A stretch of 64,000 bases of DNA from Parachlorella kessleri (GCA_001598975.1 BBXU01000345.1:1-64000); one strand, 5' to 3'; shown: positions 1 to 12,889, numbered from the stretch's first letter. The notes: generated by a model from the letters alone, not told the origin. Translations and numbers: made by a program.

Positions 1-1348
1 TAATTCTCTCCCCAAGAATGCTTATTGCTTTGCGTACATTGATTTTGAAAAGGCCACATGCGTTTGCCGTTGTCCGCTTGTGCAGTGGCATTTATATTAC
101 TCAGTAAAGGTGGCTGTTCGTGTGAAGAGTTTGTACTGAACTGGAGTGACAGGGGATTTGTCATCCCTGGCTGACAGTCTGCTAGCAGTGCTGCACCTGT
201 TGCAAGAGTACTGTACTGATAATATGTATCTGACCCCGGGTCCCTGTCATTCTGGGCGTGATTGGAAGTGACCACAACATTGTCATCAACACGGTGGGGT
301 ATGCCGCAGTTGAAAAGCTGTGCGACACATGCCCAGAGCTTCTAGACTCCTGGCTTAGGGAGGGGCACAACCCCAACCGTTTACCAGCGCCACATGTGTG
401 CGCCCCGCATACTATGTCCGATGAGTCATAGCCTATTACCGAGTATGACATTGCATGCATGCATGGATCCTAGCTGTCATGGCCTCAAGGTAAGCAGCAG
501 TTTGAACAGGGGTGGAGAGGCAAGCATGCGCGTCATTCCATGGGGCCGGCAAGGCCTGCGGTCGACTACCCTTACAGAGGGTGGTGATTTAGCTAGCCCC
601 CGCATCTAACCGCCAACTGAAAAAACCACACTTCCCCATCGGTCCACGGACAGCCTGGCGGGTCCTAAACAAAGAAGCAATGCCAATGCCAGCCCGCCAC
701 CTGCTGGACCAGATGCGGGCAGCAAGCCTTCTAATCAAGCACTGACACAACATCCTTCGTCGATCAAGATTGAGAAACAGTACTTAGACCACCCAGTCGA
801 CATCAATCATGCATTCAAAAGGCTTGACATCAGCAAACAATAGCAAGCCCTCCTACATTTGTGGCACAGCACACAGGCAGGGTCTCAGCCTACTGCATCT
901 TGTGCTAGCGCCCAAACAGCAGCCCAGGTCAGGTGCACAGTTCTTGGCGTGGGCAGGTGCAATCCCACAAGAATCAATTGGTGTATGTATTCCATGCGTT
1001 CAAATTCTTCTAGTAGGACGCCCCAACAGTGCAGGGTTGGGTTCTTTTCAGTATCATTGCCCCAGGCAGGGGCCACAGTTCAAAAGAAGAAACACATTGG
1101 CCCTGTACCATTCCCGACAGAGCCTCAAAAGCCATACCAGGCAAACCACACAACAACCGTCAAACGGCCCCATCCTAGCTGCCCCTCGCAAGGCCCGGCA
1201 ACCTGCAGGCCACAGCCTAGCGAGATGCGTGGCCAGCTGCTTCTTAGCGGTACGCTCCAGACTCCTCTGCTTCTTTGGCAGCTTCAGGCCTCGCTGCGTT
1301 GCCACTTCCCCCAGGCTGAAAGCTCTTGGGCTGCTGTCTTTGCCGGCT
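1..1348. other. Left-edge flank, no confident gene
   Basis: This stretch lies downstream of the minus-strand CYP710 gene and probably holds its 3' UTR plus intergenic DNA. The only coding-like piece is a plus-strand open stretch at about 235-431. It contains the phrase VIGSDHNIVINTVGYAAVEK and stops at TAG, but it has an in-frame TGA just upstream and no clear splice acceptor. I could not assign it to a family. The long plus-strand open frames at 809-1663 look like chance GC-rich frames. Confidence 0.5.
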
Positions 1349-4300
1349 TCAGGCCTCGCGGCGGGAGAAGCTAATGATAGAGTCATGGGGGTAGATGGTA
1401 GGCAGGTACTTCCACTTATCTGCAAAAGCCGGGGCCAAGCCAGCCGGCGCTCCGTCAGCTTTGTGTTGCACAGGCCAAAGGATGACGACCAACAAAAGAC
1501 TTCCAGCTCTGGCCATGGACCACACACCGTCGTACCCTGCTGCCCTGGCTCCCATGTAGCTGTAGGCCGCCCAAATCCCATGCACGCTGCTGAGCCCACA
1601 GCGCTAGTCAGGAAAGCAGTAGGCGCATCAAAGGGAGATCTGATGCTTGGGGAAGCGTCATGAGCAATGACCCTCTCTTCCTTGTCCCCACGGGCGCCAG
1701 CTCACCAGAATCAGGGGTGCGGGTGCGTGTCCAGTCACACTTCATGGACACGATGGCCAGGAAGTTCATCAGGTGGTTGGTGGCATACTCCTTGCCTGCA
1801 AGCCAGGCAACACCGATGTCAGGGGTGACAGAAGCATGGAGAGTGGAAGCTTCGTAGGAACGCTGTGGCGATGACCACCCACTGGATGCAATAAGCGTGG
1901 AACGTGCTTAATCCTTTGCGGTGCATAAGGCCTGCAAACACCAAACCTCCCATGGACAGAAACCTGTACTCACCCACGCAGTAGTGCGGGCCGCAGCCAA
2001 AGGTGAGGAAGTTGCGCTGGAACTTGATGTCCTCCTTGCGCTCGGGGCTGAAGCGGTCGGGGTCAAAGGTGAGCGGGTGGGAGAAGCCCTGCAAAGAGTT
2101 TGGACAGATCGCAGTCACAAAACAATTCTCACGATTTCATAGGCATGTACTTTGCTCGTGGCTGGAGCGTCCTGGTGAAAGGTGTGAAGACGGAGGGGGC
2201 CACAGGGCAAGTGGACGTGCACGTCAGTAGTACTCGAACCCTAAGCGGGGCCACCACAATGTTTTCCAACGGCCCTTTCCTAGCCACAACGCCAAGCTAC
2301 CCAAACAAGCCACAAAAGGCAAGCCATTACAACTGCTACGTGCCTGCTGGCAGGCCGCGCTAATGGACGGCACGATGACGCCGCCCTTGGGCACGACGTA
2401 ATCGTCAGTCAGCCGGTAGTCACACTGGGTCTGCTGGATGACCATGGGCGCGGGAGGGCGGTACCGCAGAATCTCCTTGACCACCTGCACGGAAACGAGG
2501 CCACTATGTAGGTTCTGTCTACACATATGCAACCCTGTGCAGGTGCGCGTAGAGTTCTTGCTGACATGCCCATGTCAGCCAGAACTTTACACGCACCGGC
2601 GAGTTTGCTGCATCTCAACGTGCACTTTGCAAGTCAACCTTCTGCTAATGGCATGAATGGATCAGCCTGACGCGATCCCAACCCACCTGGCGGGTGTACT
2701 GCATCTCGCCCACCATATCCCCGTTGAGCGTGGCACCCAGGTCGTTGCCGCGCAGCCGCTGCTGCTCCTCACGCACCTGCAGTAGCGAAGCAGCGCCCCG
2801 CAATAGATGAACAAACCAAGCACCGAGCCAAGCCTACTGCGGGCTGCACCATCAGCACCACTACAGCGGCAGCCAATATACACAGTGGGCAGCTGATGAG
2901 CCAACAAGACAGGCAAGGAAGACCACCACAAGCCACACCACAGAATAGCCTCTCCGGGCACGACCACAGCAGTGCACCTCCCGCCTATGCCGGCCAGACC
3001 TTTGACACACTTACAAGCAAACACCTGCACACCCTGTAATTGCAAGGTGCCATGCTGGCAGGCCAAGCACAGCCATTTGATGCCTCGCAAAGGCCCATTG
3101 CACCGCCTGGCACACCTTTGCCAGGATCTCCGGGCGGTCCGCCATGAGAGTGAGTGTCCAGCACAGTGAGGCGGTACTGGCGTCCTGGCTGGCAAAGAGG
3201 AAGTCCAGCACTGCAGGGCAGGCAAAGCACGGATGGGCAGCAGGCGCTTGCGCCTGGACATATCAATGCAGGCAGCCCCTCCGCACTCGCAGTGCATCCC
3301 TTCAACCATTCCGAAACTCACGTGCGCCAGGTGACCTCTCATCGGCAAGTTTCCAAAACCCGCGGCGGCGCCTATTGCCCGCTATCCTACCCTCAACCCA
3401 GTTACCATGACACAAAATCATCACTCACTTGCGTCGGCCATGCGCTCATCGCTGGTGTGCTCTGGCCGTGGCAGGCCCTGCTCCTCCGCCTCGCTTATGT
3501 CGGCCATGCAGCGCTCGGTCCAGAAATCCAGCAGGCAGCGAGGCTGGCCGCCCGCCTGCATGAAGCAGTGAGTGATTGCAGCTGAAGGCTTGTGATGCCG
3601 TGCATTCGTTGCAGTGGGATATGCAGCGCGTCTGATTCGAAACCCAGCAGGTCGCATGGCTGGCCGGCCCCCCGCACAGACGGGGTCAGACCCTGGTCTC
3701 AAGGTTCCTCCTGCTTGTATGGACACTGCTGGATCCACCAAGGCCCAGCAGGCAGCAAGCTTGCTTCCCATTACTCCCAAGGGAGCTCCACTGCCGTGTG
3801 AGTTCCGTTGTACGCAGTCAGCCGCCCTCCCATTGCTGGTATGACAGCTTAAAAGCCCTCATGCCTACACTTGCCTGCAGGTAGGCCCAGGAGCGCTCCA
3901 CTGCCTTGTGAAGCACCGACAGGATATAGAAGCGGGCCTGCCTGCCGCGCCAGACTGCGGTTCCTGGGAAGCAGATGGGGAAGGCCTGCCGGGAGGAGCG
4001 AGCAAGAAGCAAGGACTCGATGTTGTTGAAGGAAGCTTGAAGCGCGAGATACCTGAGCAACTGTGCCCACACCTTGTGCTCAGACAATCTATACAGCAGC
4101 TGGGAAGCTGCGAACGCGATGTATTCCTGGTAGTCTAGTAGCATAATGCAGGTGATCCTGGGCTTTGTAGCGAGCCCCACCAGTCGCACTTTTAAGGTCA
4201 TCAATGGTGGTCAAACTCACCAGGAAGGAGTCGGTCAGATGGCGGTACGCGACGCCAAACTTCTCCTTCACTGCTGGGTCGTCCAGGTAGGGCCCCACAA

Positions 4301-6852
4301 ACACCTCCTGGCTGGTCTCCTGGTTCATGTCCCTGCACCAGGCAGCACCGTGTGTGGTTACGCAAAGTATACATCGCTGGGCGGCGAAACAGGGTTGCTC
4401 AGCTGGAGTCTGTCTGACGGCCTCCTGGCCGGTCGCAAGGAAGTACCCCTGCACAGGGCCGTATGCCATCCATCCAAGCCTGACGGCCGGGTGCTCTGGT
4501 CTGGTGCTTGTGACCTGCCTCGCCTCGGTGCCAGGATGCCTTGGTGACACGATAACGCTCCAGTTATTAGGTACCTGCAAACCCCTCCCCACCAGGCTTC
4601 ACTGCTCACCACAACCCATGCAGCCAAGCTTAAACTTTTGGGTGAAATTAGTATTAGGAAAAAAGTCTGCACATACCTGATCCAGTCGCGGACCTCGTGC
4701 TCGCCCGGCTGCGCCAGCCACTTCTCGATGTTGCGGCGGATGATGGCGTCCTGGAGCTCCACATACATGGACAGCGCCTTCCGGGTGAAGAGGGACAAGA
4801 ACGACTTCCTACATGGGGGGAAGGACGCAGCATAAGACTAAAAAGACCACAAAATGACGTCCTGCCGAGATAGATACATGGACAGCCTTTGAGTGTGGGG
4901 AGCTACAGGAGCGACTTCCCGTGATGCACAGACCAGGAGGACAAACTCTGTGATGATGCCCAGGAAGATAGAAAGTGCATTCAGGAGGCGAGGCGGCCAG
5001 TGCAAGTGGCCCGATCCATTCCATACGACGCTTCTTGAACCAGTCAGGCTGCAGTGCGAGTACAATGCCGGTCAATTGCCCCGCTCGCACTATGTGCACC
5101 CCTCTGGAAAGGGCCAGGGTGTTCAACTACCTCACTGCCGCCTTGCAACATTCCCCACACCACCCAACGAGCAAGCCGCTCTTGCCTAACACCCACCTAC
5201 CCGCCACCTCTCCCATAAATTCATTACTAAGAGTCGTCCAACTGCACGCACCTCATGGCCTTATGCAGGTCGCCATAGGTGAACGCCAGGTTGTTGGCGC
5301 CCAGCACAGTCTTTGCCGAGGGATGGAGCGCCATCGTGAGCCGGCTAGGGTCGTTGACCTGCCAAGCAACCAACAGCACAATTTGATACATGGGACAGGG
5401 CTTGGCACTGAGCGGTCAGGTCTCACGCATGGGCAGGATAAGGCTTGCCAAACAACAGGACTTGCAGGCGACCTTTCAACAAACACCCTATACCCATGCA
5501 GGCCGCCATGCAGATAGGTGTTCCCTAAGCATGCCATGGCAACTCCTCGTTCATGGCCTGCCCATGGATGACTAACCACATGACTCACCATGAGCGTCTC
5601 CCGCACTAGGTTCACGTCGGTGGCAAACACGATCAGCTTGCCCATCAATGAGTTGTAGGAGTAGCCGGGGTCAGCATACCTGCAACCAGCCAGACCTTTT
5701 GGTTGACAGAACCTAGCATGACTGATGCAGTCCTCGCAACCACCGAGGAACAAAATGAAGCACAATGTTGGGCCAAAGATGCGCTGCTATCCACGCTAAC
5801 TGACTTTGTCACACCATTCACTCATGCCTACAGCCGCAAACGTAGCAACGTCCCACCACAACAGCACTACAGCACCCACGTGCGCCGCTTCTAACATATC
5901 CACAGGGAATCCTACACCCACCCGCAGCTGTAGGACGATTCTCCATCAACTGCCAAAGAGACCTGGCCTTCACCACCTAGACACAAATCCTACATCTACA
6001 ACAACCACCCAGCAGTGCCTCACTCACTTGCGCTGCTTCTCCCAGAAGCCGTAGGGGTCCTTGACCATCTCCACAATCCCTCCCACCAGCGGCACCACGC
6101 TCTTAGGCCCCGGCACCTCCTTGCCCTCCTGCCGCTTCCTGCAGGGGCGAGGTAATGCTACAGCCAGGATCGAGCCAGCAATCAGGGGCGCTGCCTGTCA
6201 GGCCAGCTGCATACCATTCGTACCACACTAGGCCAGGCCAGCTTCACACTATATCATAAACGACACAGAAGTTGGTGACAAACATTATCACCGGCATGTG
6301 TACAGCTGGCCAGCCAGTAAAACTTGCAACCTTACCCAGCAGCCCTTATTCTGCACCCTTACCTGTACATGCGGAACTTCAGCTGCTCCCACAGGCAGTA
6401 AACTCCAGTGGCTGCGCCCGCGTACGCTAGCCATGACACTGCCGTCTGCTCCTTCAGAAACCCATCCCAGCCCAGCCCCTCCAGGCCAGTCCCAAGGCCG
6501 ACTCCCTGCAGTCACCATCCCAGTGGGACACAGGACCAGTGGTGGGAACGTTTAGGATGCGATAGGGGAGAACTTGCTGGCGGCTGCCATACAAACGTTC
6601 ATAAACTGGCTATAGGCAGGGGGCAGGCCAAACTTGAGCAGCCAGCATGCAGGGGCGAAGGCTTGAAGAAGCCAAACTGGTTGCTTGTGCCGTGAGCAGC
6701 GCACAGGAGGCTGTGATGTTGCAAGGGAGAGCGCGATCAGCCACCAGGGGGGAGGTGCAACGATGCACAAACTCGTTCAGCAATTCGCGGTGTTCTGGGA
6801 GCCATCCTACCTCCAGGATAGCGGTGCTGTTCATGGTAGGTCTTCCTGCCAC
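1349..6852 (-). CDS. CYP710B: Cytochrome P450 CYP710, sterol C-22 desaturase
   Basis: The product is a membrane P450 that should introduce the C-22 double bond into the sterol side chain (ergosterol or stigmasterol type) in the ER. Exons (high to low): 6811-6852 (or 6834), 6363-6505, 6028-6138, 5589-5679, 5252-5358, 4677-4808, 4221-4332, 3875-3985, 3429-3555, 3116-3210, 2687-2776, 2344-2484, 1974-2088, 1706-1795, 1349-1419; phases close throughout, giving about 519-525 aa, near the family's ~500. Visible: N-terminal hydrophobic segment, VPGPKSVVPLVGG, HKAMRKSFLSLFTRKAL, NQETSQEVFVGPYLDD, I-helix DFLFASQDAST, ExxR helix KEILRYRPPAPMV, DPDRFSPER and haem loop FGCGPHYCVG. These CYP710-specific phrases separate it from CYP51. 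Introns after exons 8 and 12 use GC donors. The first exon (MAGRPTMNSTAILE) is inferred only from splice phase and is the weak point. Confidence 0.9.
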
Positions 6853-7084
6853 TCACGGGCGCACCACTAGCCGAGGCTGCCTTGAGACACACACCCTTGC
6901 ACACGTGCCCTCAGCACCCGTGCACCAGCTCTGATTCGCCCTAGATCCAGTTTGAACTTCTGTAGGCCCCCTAACGTCAACTCGGTCGACGTGCAAGCGT
7001 TCCCGCCAACACTGGCCAGTATACGGATCAAGGACAGCCAATCGTGCTGGGGAAGACCACAGGAAGCGGGGGCCCAAGCTGTGG

Positions 7085-7356
7085 TTACAATGTATTCTTG
7101 AAGAGATGCTAGGGTCCTGGTATGTGGAGGGGTGGCTGGAAGGGACACGGCGTAACAGGTTCAGCAGTGCTCTTCTTGGTGCTTGTTTGAAGTTCAAGGT
7201 CTATCTTGGTAGCAGCTGTGCAAATCATCTCCGCAATGGTCTTTTCAAACAAGTTGGAGCTGCCTACTTGCCAGACAATTTGAAAGGCCACATGTCAGTC
7301 ATGTCATAAGGACGAGTCCCACGGGGTGACAACACAACAAGCGGTCCTTCATTACA
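7085..7356 (-). terminator. TGTAA poly(A) signals for MED8
   Basis: TTACA on the plus strand at 7352-7356, which is TGTAA on the minus strand, lies 85 bp beyond the MED8 stop. A second copy is at 7085-7089. TGTAA is the usual polyadenylation signal of chlorophycean algae. The assignment rests on position and motif only. Confidence 0.4.
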
Positions 7357-7440
7357 GCATCCGAGTCCTTCAAGACCTCCCACTGAACCCCTACTCGCTG
7401 CAAAGAGTGCAACCCCATTCAAACCGTGCGTCTGCCCCCG

Positions 7441-9380
7441 CTACAGCCCTGCCCCATAGCTGACAGCAGCCAGCAGGAGCTCCGGCCCTTCCAGCTTGCT
7501 AGCACCTCCTGCCGCCCCCTGCTGCCCTGGCCCCATCCCCTGCGGCGGCCGCCCTGCTCCTGCCGCCCCTTGCCCCGACGCTGATGGGCCCGCTGTAGGT
7601 GCCGCGCGGGCCAGTGCTGCCGCCAGCTCCTTCCGGCGGGGCCCCTTGGGGTCGAGCAAGCCCTGTGACTGGGGGGTGTGCTGGGTGAGGGCGTCCAAGG
7701 CGCGGTTGAAGAGCTCTGTTTGCTCCTGCAGGCACAAGTCAGCCTGGGTGAGCTAAGGTTGAGGAGTCTGCTCTAAGGCTGGATGCGGCCAACGATGTGC
7801 CGTGCCTTGTTATTGCAGGCTTGATGGAGGGTGGCAATGCTTGGGGCTGCCCGGTGGGCTTTTCAACCCTTCCATGCAATCGCTCCTGCTGGTGAACACC
7901 GGTAACCCCTGCAGTAGCTACGGCCATCGCCCGGCGCAGCATGTCCACTCCCGTTGATCGGCCTGGGTAGGAAAAGGAAGTTGTGCACCCATAGAATAAG
8001 TAGGCCCCACTCACCCCAACTGCCAGCAGCTGCCCTGCTATGTCCATATCCCCCAGCTGATGCCGCTGTCCTTCAAGCAAGGCTGCCTCCTCCTCCTCCA
8101 TCTCTGCACACGACCGAGTAATGGTAACAGAGCTGGTCTGTGGGCCAAGTCATAACGGCACCTCTTCTACACAGAGTAGCAGTAGTGCATATGATCCAAC
8201 CTGAAATCCCTAGTAAGCGGCCCCTTGTAGTTACGACTCCAAGAATGCAACGACATACCAGACCTACTGAATCAGAACTCAAACAAGACTCAGGCGCATC
8301 CTACCTCCAGTCCCTTGAGTACAGCCCAGCTCTCACCCCCTGTTCGCATAACCTGCCACCCATACCTATACCACCCATAAGAGTTCGGCTTTCCGATGCC
8401 ACTGGGCGATGTCACCCACCCGGCAGCAGCTTGGTGGCCAGCATGATGGGCAGCAGTGCTGCGTTGGACTGGTTGACACTGCGTGGGTGCACCACCCAGT
8501 GTTTGAGCAGTGGCCTCAACTGGTCAACCAGGTACTGGTGCTGCACGTTGAGGACCGAGAACTGCTCCAGGGCATCAGACCTGCACGCCGCAGCACAGCA
8601 ACAGCAGCACATGCAGATTGAGCACTGCAAAGCATAATAAGACTCAGGCTCATTCTGCATCCAGCCCTGCCCGTCCAGTGCAGCCCAAATCTACTCCCTG
8701 CTTGCACTACCTGCCACCCATGCTAATAAGGAATGTGGCCGAACCTGCATCCCTAATGCCTGAAAAACAGGTTGCTTCTGCAGTGCTGGGAAGCAAAGCA
8801 AAGGCACGAGCACACCACGGGGTACATAGGGGCGCACAGGCGTACAAAATGCAAATTTTGTCCACTTCCATTTGCACGCCCCTTGGACGCAAACACGCAA
8901 CCGCACGCACCGCCATCTCTCTCCCCCCCCCACCCCCACCCCCACCCCCACACACACACCGCTGCAGGCCTTCAATAGCCAGGCTGATTGTTTGCTCCAT
9001 CTGTTCCTATCACACGCAGGGCACCATGACAAGCCTGACGTGACCAGCACCTCACCACTGCAGCCTGTCTGCGGCGAATTGGAGCGCCTGGATCATCCTA
9101 TCTATTGACCGCTTGACCTCCTCAGCGCGACTGCGGAGCTGCAGCCATACAACAAGCAAGTGCTCAGTACCGTTGCTGGCTCAAAGGTGATTGGACGGTG
9201 GCCCAGTCCTGGAGTCAGCCAGTCTAGACACTCTTAACCGTGCTGTACAAGGCATACCGCTGCTAGGTTCATCTGGCCCTTTCCGTGCCCCATCAACTGA
9301 TCTCGAAAGGCTGCTTGGGCTCCTGTGGGCCGAACAGCTGCTGCGGCTGGCACTGCTGGCAAGTTTGAGGACGCCTCCAT
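7441..9380 (-). CDS. MED8: Mediator complex subunit 8 (MED8)
   Basis: This is a head-module subunit of Mediator, the coactivator linking transcription factors to RNA polymerase II in the nucleus. Exons: 9258-9380, 9056-9138, 8420-8580, 8015-8103, 7441-7725 (an in-frame alternative acceptor would start the last exon at 7743); 246 or 252 aa. The start MEASSNLPAV is the first ATG after a non-coding stretch and gives an Ala-rich lead like plant MED8. The diagnostic block spans exons 3-4: LEQFSVLNVQHQYLVDQL, then HWVVHPRSVNQSNAALLP, then MLATKLLPEMEEEE, closely following the plant MED8 pattern VVHP-N-ILPVMLSSKLLPEME. The C-terminus is Ala/Gly/Gln-rich and shorter than the long Gln tail of land plants. 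Intron 2 and intron 3 each carry a copy of a dispersed ~100-bp repeat, and intron 2 a C-rich/CA tract. Confidence 0.9.
8277..8382 (+). repeat. Dispersed repeat A, copy 1 (diverged)
   Basis: This segment in MED8 intron 3 shares the layout of the other family copies: CAAGACTCAGGC at the left, CCAGCCCAGCTCT-like DNA in the middle and ACCTGCCACCCAT at the right. It is the most diverged copy in the window. Confidence 0.55.
8634..8735 (+). repeat. Dispersed repeat A, copy 2
   Basis: A second copy lies in MED8 intron 2. It has AAGACTCAGGCTCATTCTGC, CATCCAGCCCTG and CTACCTGCCACCCATG in the same order and spacing as the copies at 40.5 and 54.7-55.0 kb. No target-site duplication or terminal inverted repeat was found by eye. 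Confidence 0.75.
8927..8959 (+). repeat. C-rich (CCCCCA)n / (CA)n tract
   Basis: An intronic low-complexity tract in MED8 goes from runs of C separated by single A to a short CA repeat. The minus strand, which is the transcribed sense here, reads as repeated G5 runs and could form a G-quadruplex in DNA or pre-mRNA. Confidence 0.7.
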
Positions 9381-10366
9381 GTTTATGTCCAGCCAGAGAG
9401 TCGAAGCCGCTCGATATGGGATGCAACACCCACGAAATAAAGAGTAAAAGCACTGCACGAACCAGTGACTGCTTGCTAGTTGACTCAACGAGCAGGATGC
9501 CTCATGAAAGTCAGACCGGTATTGTTCACGATAGGCCTGAGCAACTGGGACCTTCCTTGGCAGCATCAACAGTTGGCATGTTGCGTTCACCATAGCATGT
9601 TACGTATAGAGCGCCGGCGGGTTATCTAGGCAGGGCTCCCTAAAGCAAGGCTCTTGCTGTTTAATCCTTCTGTTAGCATTGCGGAGAATGTCATCAACGC
9701 TTCCCTGACCTCTCATCATGGTTGCGTAACCCCTAAGCGAGCTGCTCAGGTTTTGAGATCCTTTTATCGTCCATGTGATCATGCTGCGACCACTCCTGCG
9801 GCGCGGCGTGCCCTTCGCACACCCCTGCTGGACAGCTGCATAACGTTCCTTCACAGCACCAGCACCGTGCTGGGTGTTCATATACCACTGGTGAGTGCAT
9901 ACTGCTGCTCGCTGTTCTGCCCACAGCAACAGGCATACGTGGTGGGGCGACCCAACAAATCAGCAGCCCAGCAGTAGCCGATCGCCCGGGTTGCGCAGGA
10001 CTCCAGCAGCAGCTCCAGTCAGCAGGAGTGGCAGCACTCATATAGGCAGCAGCCATACGCTAGCAGCTCTTCTTGCACCAAACAAGAGGGAGGCAACCTT
10101 GTACGGCAACCGAACCGGACAGCCAAGGGTACCGCTGAACACGGCCGCGGCCGGCCGGCGGCATGGAATATAAAGGAGGGGTCCAGGACGACAGCACTGT
10201 ACCGCCAGGTGAGGATGAGAGCGGGCGGGGCCGCCTTGCTGTTGCTGAATCACAAGCACTCTGGCACACTTTAGGTTATGCACACTGGGCACTTGTATGT
10301 GTCTGGGATGCACACAAAAACCTACTTGCAAAGCTATCGCGCCTCAGGTTTTAAGCCGGTGGTTGC
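9381..10366. promoter_or_regulatory. Divergent 5' region, MED8 (-) / RAP gene (+)
   Basis: About 1 kb lies between the MED8 start and the first supported coding position of the RAP gene. It should contain both promoters and may hide a 5' exon of the RAP gene, which lacks an obvious transit peptide in the frame I can follow. I see no TATA box or other site that I would defend. Confidence 0.35.
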
Positions 10367-12594
10367 ATGCCCAAAATGGCTTGTTACTGCTTGACTTATC
10401 ACACGACTTACCTACAGAGCAGGAAGGGCACCCAAGCCCCTAAGCAACGAGAGGTCAGTAAGGGCCGGCCACCCACACGCCCATCTCGCAGCATTTACAT
10501 ACCAGTAGACGAGCTCAAGGCCAAGGACACCTGCGAGGGAGTTTGGGACATGCTGAGCAACATACCGCCTCAGGAAATCCATGTAATTAGCTTGTCGGCA
10601 GCCCTGGACCACATGGTGGCTATCAGCAAGTGGCCAGGCTACCAGCAGACGCAGGAGGGCTTGTCAGCCGTTGAGCAGCTGCTCGCAAGAGCTGAGAAGC
10701 AGCTCAACAGCATGGATAGTTGGGGTATGGTTGCATTCAACCGCTGTGCAGCCGGATTCAAAGGGGTGCTGCAGCCAGAAGGCTTGTCAGCATGGCAACG
10801 GGAGCTGTCACAACGACCAAGGCTGGTAGAGCAGCTGACGGAGCAGGGGGTGGCCAACACGCTGCTGTCCCTGGGCACGCTGACAGAGTCAGACCCGCAG
10901 CTGGCCCGTGTGCTGGATGTGCAGCTCGCAGGGCAGCTGCTGCAGCATGCGGTGCGCTTTGCGCTTGCTGCCAGTGACCATGCTGCCCTTTCGGCAAGGC
11001 ACAGTGCGAACATGTTGCATGGCGCTGCGCTCCTGGGCCTCTGGCCGGACCGGGGCACAGGTGGCAGCACTGTTCTTAGCTGTCCAGCGGGGGGTATGGG
11101 GACTAGAAAGACAAGCTGTAGCACAAGTGCTGCTTGCTTCTCAGAAGTTTATGGACAGGGCGGAGAGGCTGCGGCAGAAGCAGGGACTGGGGCCATCGCG
11201 CCCAGAGCTGAACTACTTTAACATGTACTACCCTGGAAACCAGCTCATGGGCTTGCTGATGGAACGTGCGTGCGAGTTGGTCCAGCGGCAGCAACTAGAC
11301 CTGCAAGGGGCATCTCAGATCCTTGGGGCATGTGGCTTTTTGGGCTACCTGCCTTCGGACTTGGCCCTCCAACGACTGCTGACAGGTGGGACAGATCTGC
11401 AAGATGTGCAGCTGTCTCACCACACTCGCACTTCCCTGCTGTGCGGTCACTTGGACTCCGTCATGATGCGCAGGCTCAAGTGGGATGTATGGGCTGCGTC
11501 AATGGCTACATCGGTCTTTTACATAGTCCCTGAAAATCAGCGAAGCATATCCTTAGCTGAGGATTAGCTGTGCCTTGCAGTGCTGGGAACAGGCGAGCTG
11601 ACCACTGCCGAGACCAGCGCCACCGTCATGGGTTGCGCCTGGCTGGGCATTATACCACCGGTTGAGGTCATTGTGGCTTGCTGGCGGGCGCTCATGCGGG
11701 GTGGGGGCGAGGACACTCAGGCAACTGCCAATGTGGCCTGGGCTCTGGCTCTCCTAGATGTAAGCTTGCCTTGTGAGGGGGGGGGGCATGTATCTTTATG
11801 GATTTCCTTCAGAAGCGTACACGCGTGCTTTGCAAAGCTGTTACCATTGCATGGTAAGCAGCAGCACTGGAATCTGTTTTTACAATATGCAATTTCCTGG
11901 CATGGTGGGGTGCTGTCAATAGTTTCGAGTTCTGCAGGGGAGTTCTGCTAGCCTGCACCACTGACTTCGTTGCCAAGCTACATGCCTGCAGGCATGCACC
12001 CCAAGGATGTGGGAGATCTTGACAAGCAGGCTACTGGCAAACCTTGATGCGGCAGCACAGGTGCACCTTTTCCAATGGCACCAGGCGTACCTGCTCATCA
12101 AGCTGCAGTTTCCTCAGGGTCTGGCCTGCCCGCCAGAGCTGCTGACCCGCAGCTTGGCGGCCCACCAAGCAGGGCTGGCGAGGAGGACGCTTTCTACACA
12201 CTTTGAGCGGGTGCTAGCAGAGGCTGTGCAGCAGTTGGCTCCTGGGCAACAAGTGATGGTGGAGTACCTGGTGTCAGATCCTGATGGGTTGGGCTGGCTG
12301 AGGGTGGATGTGGCGCTGCCTGGGTTGAAGCTTGCTGTTGAAGCTGATGGACCCTACCACTTCCTCCGCAATGTGGAGCCCGCCCAGCAGGATGGTTTAA
12401 CCAAGGCGCGGGACCGGCTGCTGCGTGGCTGGGGCTGGTTTGTCGTTGTTGTTCCCTCATCTGTGTCTACGCGGCTTTTTGCAGCTGATGCCAGCCATGA
12501 GGAGCTGGTGGGTGGGCTGGGGGAATACCTGGCGAACAACACTGCTTTCATGCAGTATGTCAAGTCCACCAATATGATGATGGTGTCTGGGTAG
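10367..12594 (+). CDS. RAP-domain (OPR-type) organelle RNA-binding protein
   Basis: The protein likely binds organelle RNA to control its stability, splicing or translation, as green-algal OPR/RAP proteins do, mostly in the chloroplast. Coding segments: 10367-11385, 11581-11759, 11992-12594. The C-terminus carries a RAP domain, with LRVDVALPGLKLAVEADG, then GPYHFLRN, then LLRGWGWFVVVVP. Upstream are degenerate helical repeats (for example LAGQLLQHAVRFALAASD and QATANVAWALALLD), as in OPR proteins. The reading frame shifts by one base near 11052-11055: HGAALLGLWPDR is in frame 2 but VAALFLAVQRGVWGLERQ continues in frame 3, with no usable intron between. This is either a base error in a G run or a true lesion. 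The start is provisional, since a transit-peptide exon may lie upstream and an acceptor-like CTACAG sits at 10410-10415. Confidence 0.7.
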
Positions 12595-12889
12595 TCTTGA
12601 TGGTAGAGCATGGAGCCGCAGGCTCAAATGCAATGCATCGCCCCTGCCTGAGTGGAATGCGCATCAGACTCTACCATCCTTGTAGATGAAACAGCTTAGC
12701 AATTGTATTTCGCCCTCAATGTCACGTGTAGACGAGTACCTATAGAAAGTAAGCAAGCACGTAACAATTGGTTTCATTGCAGCCACGGGGTGTATCCCAT
12801 TGCCACATTATCAGGTGCTTAGGTGGCAGCCTTGACCTCGGTCAGGACACTCCTGACTGACATTATGACAAACCCCATGCCAGTGCTGG

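Noticed and set aside
809..1663. 284-codon plus-strand open frame
   Set aside because: Composition is low-information, it overlaps the CYP710 terminal exons on the other strand, and no domain is visible.
2662..3348. 228-codon minus-strand open frame
   Set aside because: It is a shifted frame over real CYP710 exons 10 and 11 and their introns; the true frame carries the I-helix and the sequence before the ExxR helix.
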